The notes under the pieces were generated by a model. That model was not told where the DNA came from. It was given only the letters and a program-made list of their open reading frames with translations, and ran no database searches. DNA of 64,000 bases, taken from positions 89,013 to 153,012 of the forward strand of contig MGPE01000005.1 of NCBI GenBank assembly GCA_001797335.1. The letters are read 5' to 3'. Each line of letters opens with the position of its first letter. Position 1 is the stretch's first letter. The translations under genes and the position numbers were made by a program. Below are positions 1 to 8,617 of the stretch, piece by piece. The DNA comes from Deltaproteobacteria bacterium GWA2_38_16 (GTDB taxonomy: Bacteria; Bdellovibrionota; JACOXK01; 2-02-FULL-40-11).

Positions 1-23
1 GTCATAAAGATGTAGGAAAGAGG

Positions 24-1721
24 TTATGGGACAGGGTGAAAAACCAATTCTGTTTCATCCACCAGTTTAACTTCATCGACTTCAATATTAATATCCTTTT
101 CCGCGGTCAAGTTTAATTCGGTATTGACGGCACGAATCGTATGTTTTCCGGCGGTAATTTCAAATTTTAAAATGGGCGTTGTGCCAATTTTAGTACCATC
201 AACATAAATATCGCTATTGGGTACGGTTTTAATATTCAGGAATCCACTCCCAATAGCAACTAAAATTTTATTAATGTTATGGGTGGGGGTTGTCAAGGAT
301 ATATTTTCTTCCACGTCTTGGTAACCTGCTTTTTTAAGCAGTATTTTTAATTCTTGATGTTGAGGAAGGTGAGGAATAGCCAAAGGGGTTTGCCCAAAGA
401 GCTTTTCATCAATATGCACATCTGCATTTTGGGGGTCCGTATCAATTCTTAAAACTGATGTTTGAGTAACGGGAGTGGGTTTAGATTGTTGAGGGATTTC
501 AGATTGAATCATTCGAGTGGGATTTTGATTTAAAAATAAAAGAAGAAGGCTCAAGGTAACTACGGCTAATCCTAAAACACCAATTTGTAGCCAGACTTTG
601 TGGGTATAGGGTTCTTGAGGCAGAGGCATTTCTTCTTCAACCTTTTCTTTATCTGCCTTCCATTGGACATCGGTTCTTGTAGATTCTTTCACTTCCGAAA
701 CTTTTGTTTTTTCTGGAGTAACTTCTAGGACTTTCTTTTCTATTTCTGGAGGTTTGGCTACCTCAATCATCGTTTTTTTATGTTCTAAAATTTCTAAGGC
801 AAATAAAGAACGAACAAAAGAAGCCACATGACTCGATGTAAAATCGGGATTTAAAGTGTGAAGGAATTTTGAAAGATCCCGGTGAAATTGATGAGCTGTT
901 TGATAGCGTTTATTGGGATCTTTGGACAGTGCTTTTAAAACAATTTCTTCTAATTCAAAAGGAATGTCTGGATTGAACAAGCTGGGAGCAGGAATTTTAG
1001 CTTCTTGAATTTTTTTAAGGGTGGCCAAATCATTATTGCTTGCAAAAAGCCGTTGATGGGTGAGCATTTCAAAAAGAATAATGCCGGTTGAGAAAATATC
1101 GGTTCGTTGGTCAATGGGGGTGCCACTGGCCTGTTCTGGAGACATGTAGCCAAATTTTCCTTTTAAAACTCCGGATTTTGTTTTTCCATCTTGGCTTCGG
1201 GTTTTAGCAATGCCAAAATCAATAAGCTTTACTTCACCCTCGTAAGAAAGAAGAATATTTTGAGGACTAATATCTCGGTGAACAATTTGAAGGGCTTCTC
1301 TTTCCCTCTTATCTCGGAATCGATGGGCGTAATCTAATCCCTCACAAATTTTATTGACGATATAGACAACATGTTCAAGAGGAAGAATGCGTTTGATTTC
1401 TTCGGCACGAGCCAAGATTTGGCGCAGATTTTTTCCGTCCACAAATTCCATGGAGAGATAATAGTTTTGATCGATTTCACCAAATTCATAAATTTGGACA
1501 ATGTTGCCATGAGTGAGTTGGCTTGTGACCTTGGCCTCATCAATAAACATAGAAATAAATTCTTGGTTGGAGCTTAAATTGGGAAGAATGCGCTTTAAGG
1601 CAACAATTTTTTCAAAGCCTCCTGGGCCAACGGTCTGGGCCATAAAGATTTCAGCCATCCCGCCAGTGGCAATCTTATCCAGAAGGAGAAATTTCCCAAA
1701 TTTTGTGGGTTGGAAAGCCAT
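24..1721 (-). CDS. Membrane-anchored Ser/Thr protein kinase with PEGA domains
   Basis: A 565-residue Hanks-type kinase that should phosphorylate Ser/Thr on cytoplasmic partners. The kinase domain (about 8-290) shows the glycine loop ATGGMAEIF, the ATP-binding Lys43 in VALKRI, Glu63 of helix C, the catalytic loop HRDISPQN (Asp151), DFG at 169-171 and SPE at 195-197, so it looks active. A charged linker leads to one membrane helix (about 378-399). Two PEGA domains follow (about 423-470 and 490-540), each with the VxIDxxxxGxTP-like pattern. They should lie outside the cytoplasmic membrane and may bind envelope components. It is divergent from coaE, and an extended -10 box lies 30 bp upstream. 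The target is unknown. This architecture is common in myxobacteria-like organisms. Confidence 0.93.
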   Translation of the reverse strand: MAFQPTKFGKFLLLDKIATGGMAEIFMAQTVGPGGFEKIVALKRILPNLSSNQEFISMFIDEAKVTSQLTHGNIVQIYEFGEIDQNYYLSMEFVDGKNLRQILARAEEIKRILPLEHVVYIVNKICEGLDYAHRFRDKREREALQIVHRDISPQNILLSYEGEVKLIDFGIAKTRSQDGKTKSGVLKGKFGYMSPEQASGTPIDQRTDIFSTGIILFEMLTHQRLFASNNDLATLKKIQEAKIPAPSLFNPDIPFELEEIVLKALSKDPNKRYQTAHQFHRDLSKFLHTLNPDFTSSHVASFVRSLFALEILEHKKTMIEVAKPPEIEKKVLEVTPEKTKVSEVKESTRTDVQWKADKEKVEEEMPLPQEPYTHKVWLQIGVLGLAVVTLSLLLLFLNQNPTRMIQSEIPQQSKPTPVTQTSVLRIDTDPQNADVHIDEKLFGQTPLAIPHLPQHQELKILLKKAGYQDVEENISLTTPTHNINKILVAIGSGFLNIKTVPNSDIYVDGTKIGTTPILKFEITAGKHTIRAVNTELNLTAEKDINIEVDEVKLVDETELVFHPVP

Positions 1722-1750
1722 GAAGTGAACGATACCCCCCTTAAGTTCTT

Positions 1751-1759
1751 ATTATACCA
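1751..1759 (-). promoter_or_regulatory. Extended -10 promoter of the kinase gene
   Basis: Read on the minus strand this is TGGTATAAT, a perfect extended -10 (TGN-TATAAT). It would start transcription near 1744, about 20 nt before the kinase ATG at 1721. No good -35 box is visible, as is usual for extended -10 promoters. Confidence 0.5.
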
Positions 1760-1815
1760 TAAGTTTTTAAATATAGTTATTTACTTGCCGTTAAGGAGTG
1801 GGTAAACTATTTCCC

Positions 1816-2424
1816 ATGGCAAAAGGGGCCAAGGTATATGGGCTAACTGGTGGAATTTCCACGGGAAAATCTACTGTCTGTGCTTATTTTAAAGAGCTAG
1901 GAGTGGCTGTGATTGATGCTGACCATATTTCTCGGGATATCTGTCAACCCGGAAAAGCTGCTTTTTACAAAATTCGAGAAGTATTTGGAGAAACCGTATT
2001 GACCCCAGAGGGGAAACTAGATCGTGAAAAATTAGCTCAAATTGTTTTTTCAGATGCAGTAAAGCGAAAACAGTTAGAAGCCATCACGCATCCTTTGATT
2101 ATGGAAGCGATTCGGCATCAGATTGAAACTTTGGTTAAAGAAGGGAAAAAAAATATTCTGGTAGAAGCAGCTCTCATTTTTGAGGCTGGTTATGAGAAAG
2201 ATTTTGATGGGGTGATAGTAGTCACCTGTACGCCAGAACAACAACTTAAAAGATGTATGCAAAAAAGACGCATTTCAATGACAGAAGCCAAAAAGTGGAT
2301 CCAGACTCAATTATCTTTAGAAGAAAAAGAAAAAAGGGCTATGGTTGTGATTGATAATTCTCAAACTCCAAAACAAACGCAGGAAAAAGTTAAAGAACTT
2401 TTACAAAAACTCTCATGGCGCTGA
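1816..2424 (+). CDS. coaE: Dephospho-CoA kinase
   Basis: Catalyses ATP-dependent phosphorylation of the 3'-OH of dephospho-CoA, the last step of coenzyme A synthesis. The N-terminus KVYGLTGGISTGKS contains the P-loop. DADHISRDI follows, then the substrate-binding region with EAALIFE. The length of 202 aa is typical. The reading frame also opens at GTG 1798, but that codon overlaps the Shine-Dalgarno-like AAGGAG at 1793-1798. ATG 1816 therefore fits better, although the 17-nt spacing is long. The last codons overlap the start of the next gene (ATGGCGCTGA, 2415-2424), indicating translational coupling. Confidence 0.93.
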   Translation: MAKGAKVYGLTGGISTGKSTVCAYFKELGVAVIDADHISRDICQPGKAAFYKIREVFGETVLTPEGKLDREKLAQIVFSDAVKRKQLEAITHPLIMEAIRHQIETLVKEGKKNILVEAALIFEAGYEKDFDGVIVVTCTPEQQLKRCMQKRRISMTEAKKWIQTQLSLEEKEKRAMVVIDNSQTPKQTQEKVKELLQKLSWR

Positions 2425-3092
2425 CCAAACTTTTAAAAGCAGATTTTCACATGCACACAAAAGATGATCCCCAGGATAAAAAATTTGTGCGCCATTCTGC
2501 AGAAGCCCTGATTGATCATGCAGCAAAATTGGGATTTGAAGTGCTCTCCATTACAAATCACAATAAAATTACCTATAGTCCTTATTTAAGAGAATATGCT
2601 GCGGTAAGAGGGATTTTACTATTGCCAGGAGTGGAAGTTACCGTTGAAAAAAAGCATATTTTACTGATTAATTATTTGGGGCCTTTGGGATTTAAAAAAA
2701 TAGAGGATTTAAAAAATATTCATACCCCTCAAGTATTAATTATTGCGGCTCATCCTTTTTTTCCGGCTTCGACCACACTTAAACAAAAACTTATTGACCA
2801 TATTGATGTCTTTGATGCTGTTGAGTACTGTCATTTTTATTTAAACTGGATTAATTTTAATCGAAAAGCGGTTCGGATTTCGAAGCAATACGAGAAGCCT
2901 TTGGTGGGGACATCGGATGCACATACCTTAGCGCAGATGAATCATACGTATACGATGGTAGAGGCAGGGAAGACGTCTTCAGCGGTAGTGGAGGCCATTA
3001 AAAAAGGGAAGATAAAGCTTGTGACGCACGCTCTTCCCTTAAGAGTAATGTACTCAGTATTCCATATGTTTGGAACATCTATCTTTCGATAA
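2415..3092 (+). CDS. PHP-domain metal-dependent phosphoesterase
   Basis: A 225-aa single-domain PHP (polymerase and histidinol phosphatase) protein. The metal-binding motifs are visible in order: DFHMHT near the start, ITNHN about residue 48, PGVEV about 76, AAHPFFP about 117 and GTSDAHT about 168. The family hydrolyses phosphate esters or nucleotides using two or three metal ions. The substrate cannot be read from sequence. It overlaps coaE by 10 bp and is probably co-transcribed. It ends just before the convergent 3105-3797 gene. Confidence 0.85.
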   Translation: MALTKLLKADFHMHTKDDPQDKKFVRHSAEALIDHAAKLGFEVLSITNHNKITYSPYLREYAAVRGILLLPGVEVTVEKKHILLINYLGPLGFKKIEDLKNIHTPQVLIIAAHPFFPASTTLKQKLIDHIDVFDAVEYCHFYLNWINFNRKAVRISKQYEKPLVGTSDAHTLAQMNHTYTMVEAGKTSSAVVEAIKKGKIKLVTHALPLRVMYSVFHMFGTSIFR

Positions 3093-3104
3093 TTGGCGCT
3101 AAGT

Positions 3105-3797
3105 TTATTTCTTTTTCCCTCCTTTTTCTTCTTTGTTATCTTTTTTATCTTTATCAGTATCTTTATTATCGTTGTTATTGCCTCCTCCATTATTACCATT
3201 GTTATTATTATTACCACCGCCATTATTGTTATTATTACCACCGCCATTGTTAGAGGCTGAGGCTACAGTTCGTCCTTTTTTCAAACCTTCTTCTTTATTA
3301 AAGGACAGCTTTGAGGAGTCTTTAGTTAATTTGTCTTCGAAGAAAATAGAAGCCATTTTATCTTTATTGCTTCCCTCATTAAATTTCTGATTTTGGTCTT
3401 TGCCCTTCTGGGTATCTTTAAAATCTTCTTTTTCTGTCATCCCCATCATCTGATGTTCAATTGCTTTTGCAATTTCATGGTTCATTTTAGACATCATTTC
3501 TTTTTCAATATTTCCTTTAAACTCCATGTTAGAGGTCACTTCAGGCATACGAATATTTTCTCCACGACGTTCATGAGTCGCCGTCATGGCTCGTTCTATG
3601 GTTGCATGTGCCATGTTCATGGCATTACGTTCCATAGATAGACTTGGACCTTCTGCCATTCCAGCAGCATGCTCGGCGCGTTCGATGATGGATGCACCAA
3701 TGTCTTGAGCTTGTGCAGACATATTCAGAAAACTTGCAAGTCCTATGCACAAACCTACGCTTCCCCATCGCACACATATTCTGCGAAGTAGTTTCAT
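3105..3797 (-). CDS. Secreted Asn/Gly-rich protein of unknown function
   Basis: 230 residues with a basic start, a hydrophobic stretch (about 12-24) and AQAQ, so a Sec signal peptide cleaved near residue 31. The middle (about 32-175) is Met-, Glu- and Lys-rich and helical in character. After SVASASNN-like sequence (about 178-183) come tandem GGGNNNNN units, then a Lys/Asp-rich tail ending EEKGGKKK. No known family recognised. The downstream PHP gene is convergent with a 12-bp gap. Codon usage in the repeat is biased to AAT and GGT/GGC, giving a microsatellite-like DNA tract at about 3171-3256. Confidence 0.75.
   Translation of the reverse strand: MKLLRRICVRWGSVGLCIGLASFLNMSAQAQDIGASIIERAEHAAGMAEGPSLSMERNAMNMAHATIERAMTATHERRGENIRMPEVTSNMEFKGNIEKEMMSKMNHEIAKAIEHQMMGMTEKEDFKDTQKGKDQNQKFNEGSNKDKMASIFFEDKLTKDSSKLSFNKEEGLKKGRTVASASNNGGGNNNNNGGGNNNNNGNNGGGNNNDNKDTDKDKKDNKEEKGGKKK
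3171..3256. repeat. Tandem repeat encoding Gly/Asn units
   Basis: Imperfect tandem units, ATTACCACCGCCATT-like with ATTGTTATT spacers, that encode the GGGNNNNN repeats of the minus-strand secreted protein. The tract is prone to slippage and could vary in length between strains. The plus-strand reading, rich in Leu and Pro, is an artefact. Confidence 0.7.
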
Positions 3798-3841
3798 ACA
3801 CGTCTCCTTAATTTCTATTTTACGCCTACTAGAAGAGAGTG

Positions 3842-4756
3842 TTAGTGGCTCTCATGAAATCTTAATGAACCCAAAATGGCCGTGGTAGCAGCTGAATGAC
3901 TTTTCTCACGTAAGTAAGCAATATGAATGGTATTTTTAAGAGGTTTTAATGTTTTTTCTTTAAAGATGTGAAGGGATTTAGATTTTGTCCCTAACTTTAA
4001 AATATGGTGACTGGGTAAAACGCCCGCCCCTAAATCTGAAAGAATTAAAGTTGCCACTCCTTGAACATCCATGACGGTTGATCGGGTGTTGAGTGCAAAA
4101 TGTTTTTTAGGGAAGTGATGATTAAACCACATGCGTAAAACCGGAGAGCCTTTTAAATAGTCAATATAGTGTAGGGATTCAAAATATTTTTTTTCTTTCC
4201 GAATGGAACCTTTCTTTTTTAAGTACGACTGAGAAGCGCAGAGAAGAAGGATTTCATCATAAGTAGGTTCTGTGTGAATTCGTCGATCAAATCCAAAAGA
4301 GTCGACAAACGCAAAATCCAGATCTCCTTTTAAAATAAGGGCATTCATTTCGTAGGCATATCCAAAACGAATATCCAGATGAAGCAAGGGATGGGTTTTG
4401 GAAAATTGGGATAAAATAGGGATGACACAGTTAGTGCCAAACTCAATCGGCATGCCAATGGATACGGTTCCGGAAAGTTCTTTTTGAACTCCTTGCAGGG
4501 TTTCTAGGGTGTGTTCAATAGACCAAAGACCTTGTTTGCAGCTCTCATAGAAGATTTTTGCCGGAGGTGTAGGAATGAGTTTTTGTTTAATGCGGTCAAA
4601 AAGTTTTATACCTAAGGAATCTTCTAAATTTTTCATGTGTTGGCTCACTCCGGATTGAGTCAGGTGAAGTTCTTGGGCGGATTTAGTCATGCTGTGTGTT
4701 CGGTAAACACATTCAAAAAGTCGCAGATGGTTCAAATTTAGCTTATCAATAATCAT
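3842..4756 (-). CDS. LysR-family transcriptional regulator
   Basis: 304 residues, the usual LTTR length. The winged helix-turn-helix occupies about 6-65 (LNHLRLFECVYRTHSMTKSA then LHLTQSGVSQHMKNLE then GIKLFDR). A periplasmic-binding-protein-like effector domain follows (about 90-295). LTTRs usually regulate a divergent neighbour. Here the divergent gene encodes the secreted protein at 4904-5482, with a dispersed repeat between them. The effector is unknown. Confidence 0.9.
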   Translation of the reverse strand: MIIDKLNLNHLRLFECVYRTHSMTKSAQELHLTQSGVSQHMKNLEDSLGIKLFDRIKQKLIPTPPAKIFYESCKQGLWSIEHTLETLQGVQKELSGTVSIGMPIEFGTNCVIPILSQFSKTHPLLHLDIRFGYAYEMNALILKGDLDFAFVDSFGFDRRIHTEPTYDEILLLCASQSYLKKKGSIRKEKKYFESLHYIDYLKGSPVLRMWFNHHFPKKHFALNTRSTVMDVQGVATLILSDLGAGVLPSHHILKLGTKSKSLHIFKEKTLKPLKNTIHIAYLREKSHSAATTAILGSLRFHESH

Positions 4757-4825
4757 AATGAGTTCATATCAATACTAATAATTTCCAATAATGCAAGGAA
4801 TTAGATACATAGGTCCCATTAACAC

Positions 4826-4878
4826 GTCATCCTGAATGAAATGAAGGATCTGGATTCTTCGCTAACGCTCAGAATGAC
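4826..4878. repeat. Dispersed GTCAT repeat, long form
   Basis: Begins GTCATCCTGA and ends TCAGAATGAC, so the ends form an inverted repeat. Contains GGATCTGGATTCTTC. It belongs to the family of short palindromic repeats listed through the window. Confidence 0.6.
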
Positions 4879-4903
4879 AAAACTTAAATGGAGGTATCTT
4901 AAA

Positions 4904-5482
4904 ATGAAAAAAATAATCTTAACCGTATTAACAATAGTGTTCGTAACCACAAACGCTGGTGCGATTGTGATGAGACCTGGGCATGAAAGACCCATCTTCG
5001 GAGCCGCTATGGAAAAAGTAGATGCTCAAGGCCATTTTGAATTGGCCAGTAACATCTTTTTGGAACTTACCAAACGCGATAGTTATAGAGCCTATAATAC
5101 TGACCCCACAGGCATGTTATTGACCTATACGGTTCCTTCTGTGAAATTGTCTTCAGATGAGAGTGATCAATTTGTATCTCAAAAATTGGTAATTACAGAT
5201 AAAAGAGACGTGGGATGTGGTTCTGTTCAATATATTGCCAGTCTTCGTCCAGAGCCTATTCTTCATTATTTACCTGTTGAAAAAACGCGTGAAATGCAAC
5301 ATCGCTTTACCGTGGTATTAATAGATCATAGCCAACGCGTATGTGAAGACTATCGTCCCTATCTATGGGAAGCTTCTGTGAGAGAAGGATATGGCTGGTG
5401 TGGAACCATGGATGCTACGATGGAAATCGTTGGAAATCCTGAACGAGTCTATACCATTCAACCTTTGAACGAAATAAACTAA
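4904..5482 (+). CDS. Small secreted protein, unknown function
   Basis: 192 residues. An in-frame ATG lies upstream at 4841, but that segment is the dispersed repeat. ATG 4904 has GGAGG at 4890-4894 with 9-nt spacing and gives a proper signal peptide (MKKIILTVLTIVFVTTNAGA). The mature part has several Cys (around VGCGS, RVCEDY and GWCG), suggesting disulphides in the periplasm or outside. No family recognised. A strong intrinsic terminator lies just downstream of a short palindromic repeat. Confidence 0.8.
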   Translation: MKKIILTVLTIVFVTTNAGAIVMRPGHERPIFGAAMEKVDAQGHFELASNIFLELTKRDSYRAYNTDPTGMLLTYTVPSVKLSSDESDQFVSQKLVITDKRDVGCGSVQYIASLRPEPILHYLPVEKTREMQHRFTVVLIDHSQRVCEDYRPYLWEASVREGYGWCGTMDATMEIVGNPERVYTIQPLNEIN

Positions 5483-5496
5483 ACCGTTTTTCAACT

Positions 5497-5523
5497 GTCA
5501 TTCCCGCGCAGGCGGGAATCTAG
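5497..5523. repeat. Dispersed palindromic GTCAT repeat
   Basis: GTCATTCCCGC followed by GCA and GCGGGAATCTAG. The stem ATTCCCGC/GCGGGAAT is perfect. It is a member of the window's REP-like family and lies between a stop codon and a terminator. Confidence 0.7.
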
Positions 5524-5533
5524 TACTTTGTAA

Positions 5534-5570
5534 AATCCCTCTGGGGCTTAAACTTCAGAGGGATTTTTTT
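5534..5570 (+). terminator. Intrinsic terminator
   Basis: Perfect 10-bp stem AATCCCTCTG / CAGAGGGATT with a 12-nt loop, running into a T7 tract. It ends the 4904-5482 transcript. It abuts the next reading frame, which argues that the following kinase gene starts a little further downstream. Confidence 0.85.
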
Positions 5571-5615
5571 ATGCTTATGATTTCTTTGGATCTTGCCGAA
5601 AAGAAGAGTGCTGAT

Positions 5616-7505
5616 ATGGATTTTTTATATTTTAAACAAGCAAGGCATAAGTTATTGAAATTAAAAGAGAAATTCGAATCCTTTTCTCTTCGTAAAAAAC
5701 TATTGTGCCTAGTAGGGGTGCTTAGCTTTTTAATTTTTGTGAGTGGGATTATTGCCTTTCAGGGAGTGCAACGGGTTTATCGCCTTTCTTACCCTATTGC
5801 AAAAACAGGCTATCCCCTGGCTTCTTCGGTCATGAATGCGCTTCATTCTCTGGAATTTTCAAGAGCCTTGGCAATTCAATATGCCCTGGAGCAAGATTCT
5901 TTTAGAATTTCATTTTTAAAAAAGCAATTTGACGATGCCTTTCAATCATCTAAAGAAGAATTAGAAAAAGTGTCAGAAATCCCTGCTCTTTCTAAAGAAT
6001 TAAAATCTCATTGGGGAGATATTAAAAAATCTCAGGAAAAATTTGAGGCAGTCAGTATTTTACTCATGACGGCTCATGAAGATCAACTGAAACTCTCTCT
6101 TTCTCGCTATGATGAAATTAAAGAAGCCAATCGCATTGTTCAAGAAATAATTCAAAAATTAAATTCTATCTCAGGGAAATATGCCAAAAATAATACCCTT
6201 CAATTTACGAACATTGCGCTTCAGGTAATGCTCTTAGAGCAGCGGTATTTATATCAACCCGCGCTATCAACACCTCTTTCTTTAACACCAGAAAAAAGTA
6301 AAGAAGAAGAAACTCGCATTATTCAAAGCAAAGAAAAATTTCGCTCTTATATGGTGCAATTTTCAAAAAGTTTTGAGGTATTTAAACAATTATTTCAGCC
6401 CAAAGATCAAAAAGAATTGCAAGCGGTCACGGTACTCTACACCCGATTTTGTGAAAAAGTGGAAGGAGAAGACGGTGTTTTTCTCATTAGTGAAGATGAA
6501 GTTTCAAAGCTGGGAACTGTTTCCTTTCAACTTGATGAGCTTCAAAAAACCTATGAAGACGGGGCTTTGGTGGGACGGAAAGTTCAAAAGATACTGTCTA
6601 GTCAAATGCAAACCGCTAGTTCAGCTATTTTAGGTTTGAAACGTTCTTCATATTTAACCATTTTAGGATTTACCCTTTTATTTATGATGTGCGGCATTGT
6701 TTTGGGAACGTTGATTTCAAAAAGTATTCTTTTCCTTGAAAAAAATATTCAAGAAAGAACCGAAGCTTTGACTCAGGCTAATTTAAAGCTCTTGCAAGCC
6801 AATGAACTGAAATCTCAGTTTTTATCTAATATGTCTCATGATTTAAGAACTCCCTTAAATAGTATTTTAGGATTTACGCAAATTGTGCTTTCAGACAAAG
6901 GGAATTTATCCCTTCAACAGACGAAAAATTTGAATAATGTTTTAAAGCATGGGCAAGAACTTCTTCAGATGATCAATCTAATTTTAGAGTTTTCTAAAAT
7001 GCAGGCCGCACAACTGAAAATAAGTGTCGAAGAATTTTCCTTTGAGACTTTATTAGATGAATGTTTGGAAGCAGCCGAAGTTTTAATTCATGGAAAAAAA
7101 ATTACGCTCCTAAAAGAAGTTCAAACCCACCTTCCTCATCTTCAAACAGATCGAGCTAAAATAAAGCGCATTCTTTTAAACCTTCTTTCCAATGCTGCTA
7201 AATTTACAGAGAAAGGAAGCATTAAGGTTTCTGTAAGACAGAAAGAAGAGTGCCTTTGTTTTTCGGTCACCGATACGGGGAAAGGGATTTCACAAGAACA
7301 TCTTTTTACGGTATTTCAAGAATTTAATAATACCTCAACGCACCCAGAAAGTTCTGGATTAGGACTGGCGATTTGTAAAAACTTTGTCACGATTTTAGGA
7401 GGAACTATTGATCTAGAAAGTGTTCCTGGAAATGGGACCATATTGACAGTAAAAATTCCTTTTATTTATCAATCTAAAGAAGAAAAATTAAAGGAGGCGG
7501 CATAG
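5616..7505 (+). CDS. Membrane sensor histidine kinase
   Basis: About 629 residues. The frame is open from ATG 5571, directly after the terminator; ATG 5616 is preceded by AAGAAGAG and is the likelier start. TM1 (about 28-49) and TM2 (about 345-367) enclose a long helical periplasmic sensor of the four-helix-bundle kind. Then comes a coiled coil and the HisKA H-box SNMSHDLRTPLN (His near 408), NLLSNAAKF (N box), DTGKGI (G1) and GLGLAICKN (G2). The kinase should autophosphorylate His and pass phosphate to a receiver, most simply the one encoded 1 bp downstream. The signal is unknown. The protein lacks an obvious HAMP domain. Confidence 0.9.
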   Translation: MDFLYFKQARHKLLKLKEKFESFSLRKKLLCLVGVLSFLIFVSGIIAFQGVQRVYRLSYPIAKTGYPLASSVMNALHSLEFSRALAIQYALEQDSFRISFLKKQFDDAFQSSKEELEKVSEIPALSKELKSHWGDIKKSQEKFEAVSILLMTAHEDQLKLSLSRYDEIKEANRIVQEIIQKLNSISGKYAKNNTLQFTNIALQVMLLEQRYLYQPALSTPLSLTPEKSKEEETRIIQSKEKFRSYMVQFSKSFEVFKQLFQPKDQKELQAVTVLYTRFCEKVEGEDGVFLISEDEVSKLGTVSFQLDELQKTYEDGALVGRKVQKILSSQMQTASSAILGLKRSSYLTILGFTLLFMMCGIVLGTLISKSILFLEKNIQERTEALTQANLKLLQANELKSQFLSNMSHDLRTPLNSILGFTQIVLSDKGNLSLQQTKNLNNVLKHGQELLQMINLILEFSKMQAAQLKISVEEFSFETLLDECLEAAEVLIHGKKITLLKEVQTHLPHLQTDRAKIKRILLNLLSNAAKFTEKGSIKVSVRQKEECLCFSVTDTGKGISQEHLFTVFQEFNNTSTHPESSGLGLAICKNFVTILGGTIDLESVPGNGTILTVKIPFIYQSKEEKLKEAA

Positions 7506-7506
7506 C

Positions 7507-8595
7507 GTGGCTACAAAATCAAAAATTTTAATTGTAGATGATGTGAAAGATAATGTGGATATTTTAGACCAGTATTTTAAATTAAAAGAGTTTGAGACAA
7601 TTTTGGCATATGGTGGGAAAGAAGCCATTGAAAAAGCAGAGAAATTTGAGCCTGATATTATTCTTCTAGATATTATGATGCCCGATCTCGATGGATTTCG
7701 GGTGTGCGAAATTTTAAAAAAAGAAAGAACTCATTTTAAAAACATTCCCATTATTTTAGTAACGGCGAAAGATGACGTAGAGAGCAAAGTCAAAGGACTT
7801 TCTCTTGGGGCAGATGACTATGTGACCAAACCCTTTAGTGTTCAAGAACTGGAAGCGCGTGTCAGATCCGCCCTTCGGTTAAAGAAAGCACTGGAAGAGT
7901 TAAAAGAGCTCAATGAGCTTAAAAACCAATTTTTAGGAATGGCGAGCCACGATATTAAAGGCCCTATTGGACGTATTGAAAAATTAACAGAAGAACTACT
8001 TTTGAAAAAAGAAAAAAGTTGGACACCGGAGCAATTGGAGCATCTAAAAAAAGTAAAACAAGAAGCGGAAGTTGTTTTTAACCTGATTTCAGATCTTTTA
8101 AATGTGGTCAAAATTGAAGCTGGAAAAGTAGGAGTTGAATTTCAAAAGGTCAATGTGGAAAAATTGATTGAAGAAGTATTTAAAATGAATGAAATGGCAG
8201 CCGGTGCCAAAAAACTTCACATTAAAACGGTGATTGATCCTAAAGTTCCAGAAGTGTTGGCAGATCCCTTGCGTTTGTTAGAAGTATTAGAAAATTTGAT
8301 TACGAACGCCATGAAATTTTCAAAATCTGGCGGGGATATTACGATTCAACTTAAAAAAGTAAAAAAGGGTATTGAAATTACAATTTCAGATCAAGGGGTG
8401 GGAATTCCAGAAAAAGAACTTCCAAGACTGTTTGATCGATTTGCCAGACTTTCCCCTCAGCCCACGGCGGGAGAGAAGGGAACGGGACTGGGCTTATCCA
8501 TTTGTAAGCAAATTATTGATCTCCACAAAGGGACCATTGCTGCCAAAAGTGAAGTGGGGCATGGGACGACGTTTACGATCTTTCTTCCTGGTTAA
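7507..8595 (+). CDS. Response regulator-histidine kinase hybrid
   Basis: 362 residues: an N-terminal receiver (1-125) with acidic pocket DD at 11-12, phospho-acceptor Asp55 (LLDIMMPD) and Lys108 (TKPF). A HisKA domain follows with H-box ASHDIKGP (His148), then a HATPase domain with LITNAMKF, DQGVGIPE and GLGLSICKQ. It is soluble with no output DNA-binding domain, so it is a relay protein. GTG 7507 has AAGGAGG at 7490-7496 with good spacing and follows the upstream kinase stop by 1 bp. The pair probably forms a phosphorelay whose final output lies elsewhere. Confidence 0.92.
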   Translation: MATKSKILIVDDVKDNVDILDQYFKLKEFETILAYGGKEAIEKAEKFEPDIILLDIMMPDLDGFRVCEILKKERTHFKNIPIILVTAKDDVESKVKGLSLGADDYVTKPFSVQELEARVRSALRLKKALEELKELNELKNQFLGMASHDIKGPIGRIEKLTEELLLKKEKSWTPEQLEHLKKVKQEAEVVFNLISDLLNVVKIEAGKVGVEFQKVNVEKLIEEVFKMNEMAAGAKKLHIKTVIDPKVPEVLADPLRLLEVLENLITNAMKFSKSGGDITIQLKKVKKGIEITISDQGVGIPEKELPRLFDRFARLSPQPTAGEKGTGLGLSICKQIIDLHKGTIAAKSEVGHGTTFTIFLPG

Positions 8596-8617
8596 TTTCA
8601 TGCTATGAGCTTTGAGT

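Noticed and set aside
2942..3390. Leu/Pro-rich and Ile/Thr-rich frames across the Asn/Gly repeat
   Set aside because: They are shadows of simple-sequence DNA encoding the minus-strand secreted protein.
4841..4903. N-terminal extension of the 4904 gene
   Set aside because: It is the translation of a dispersed repeat. The later ATG has the ribosome site and signal peptide.
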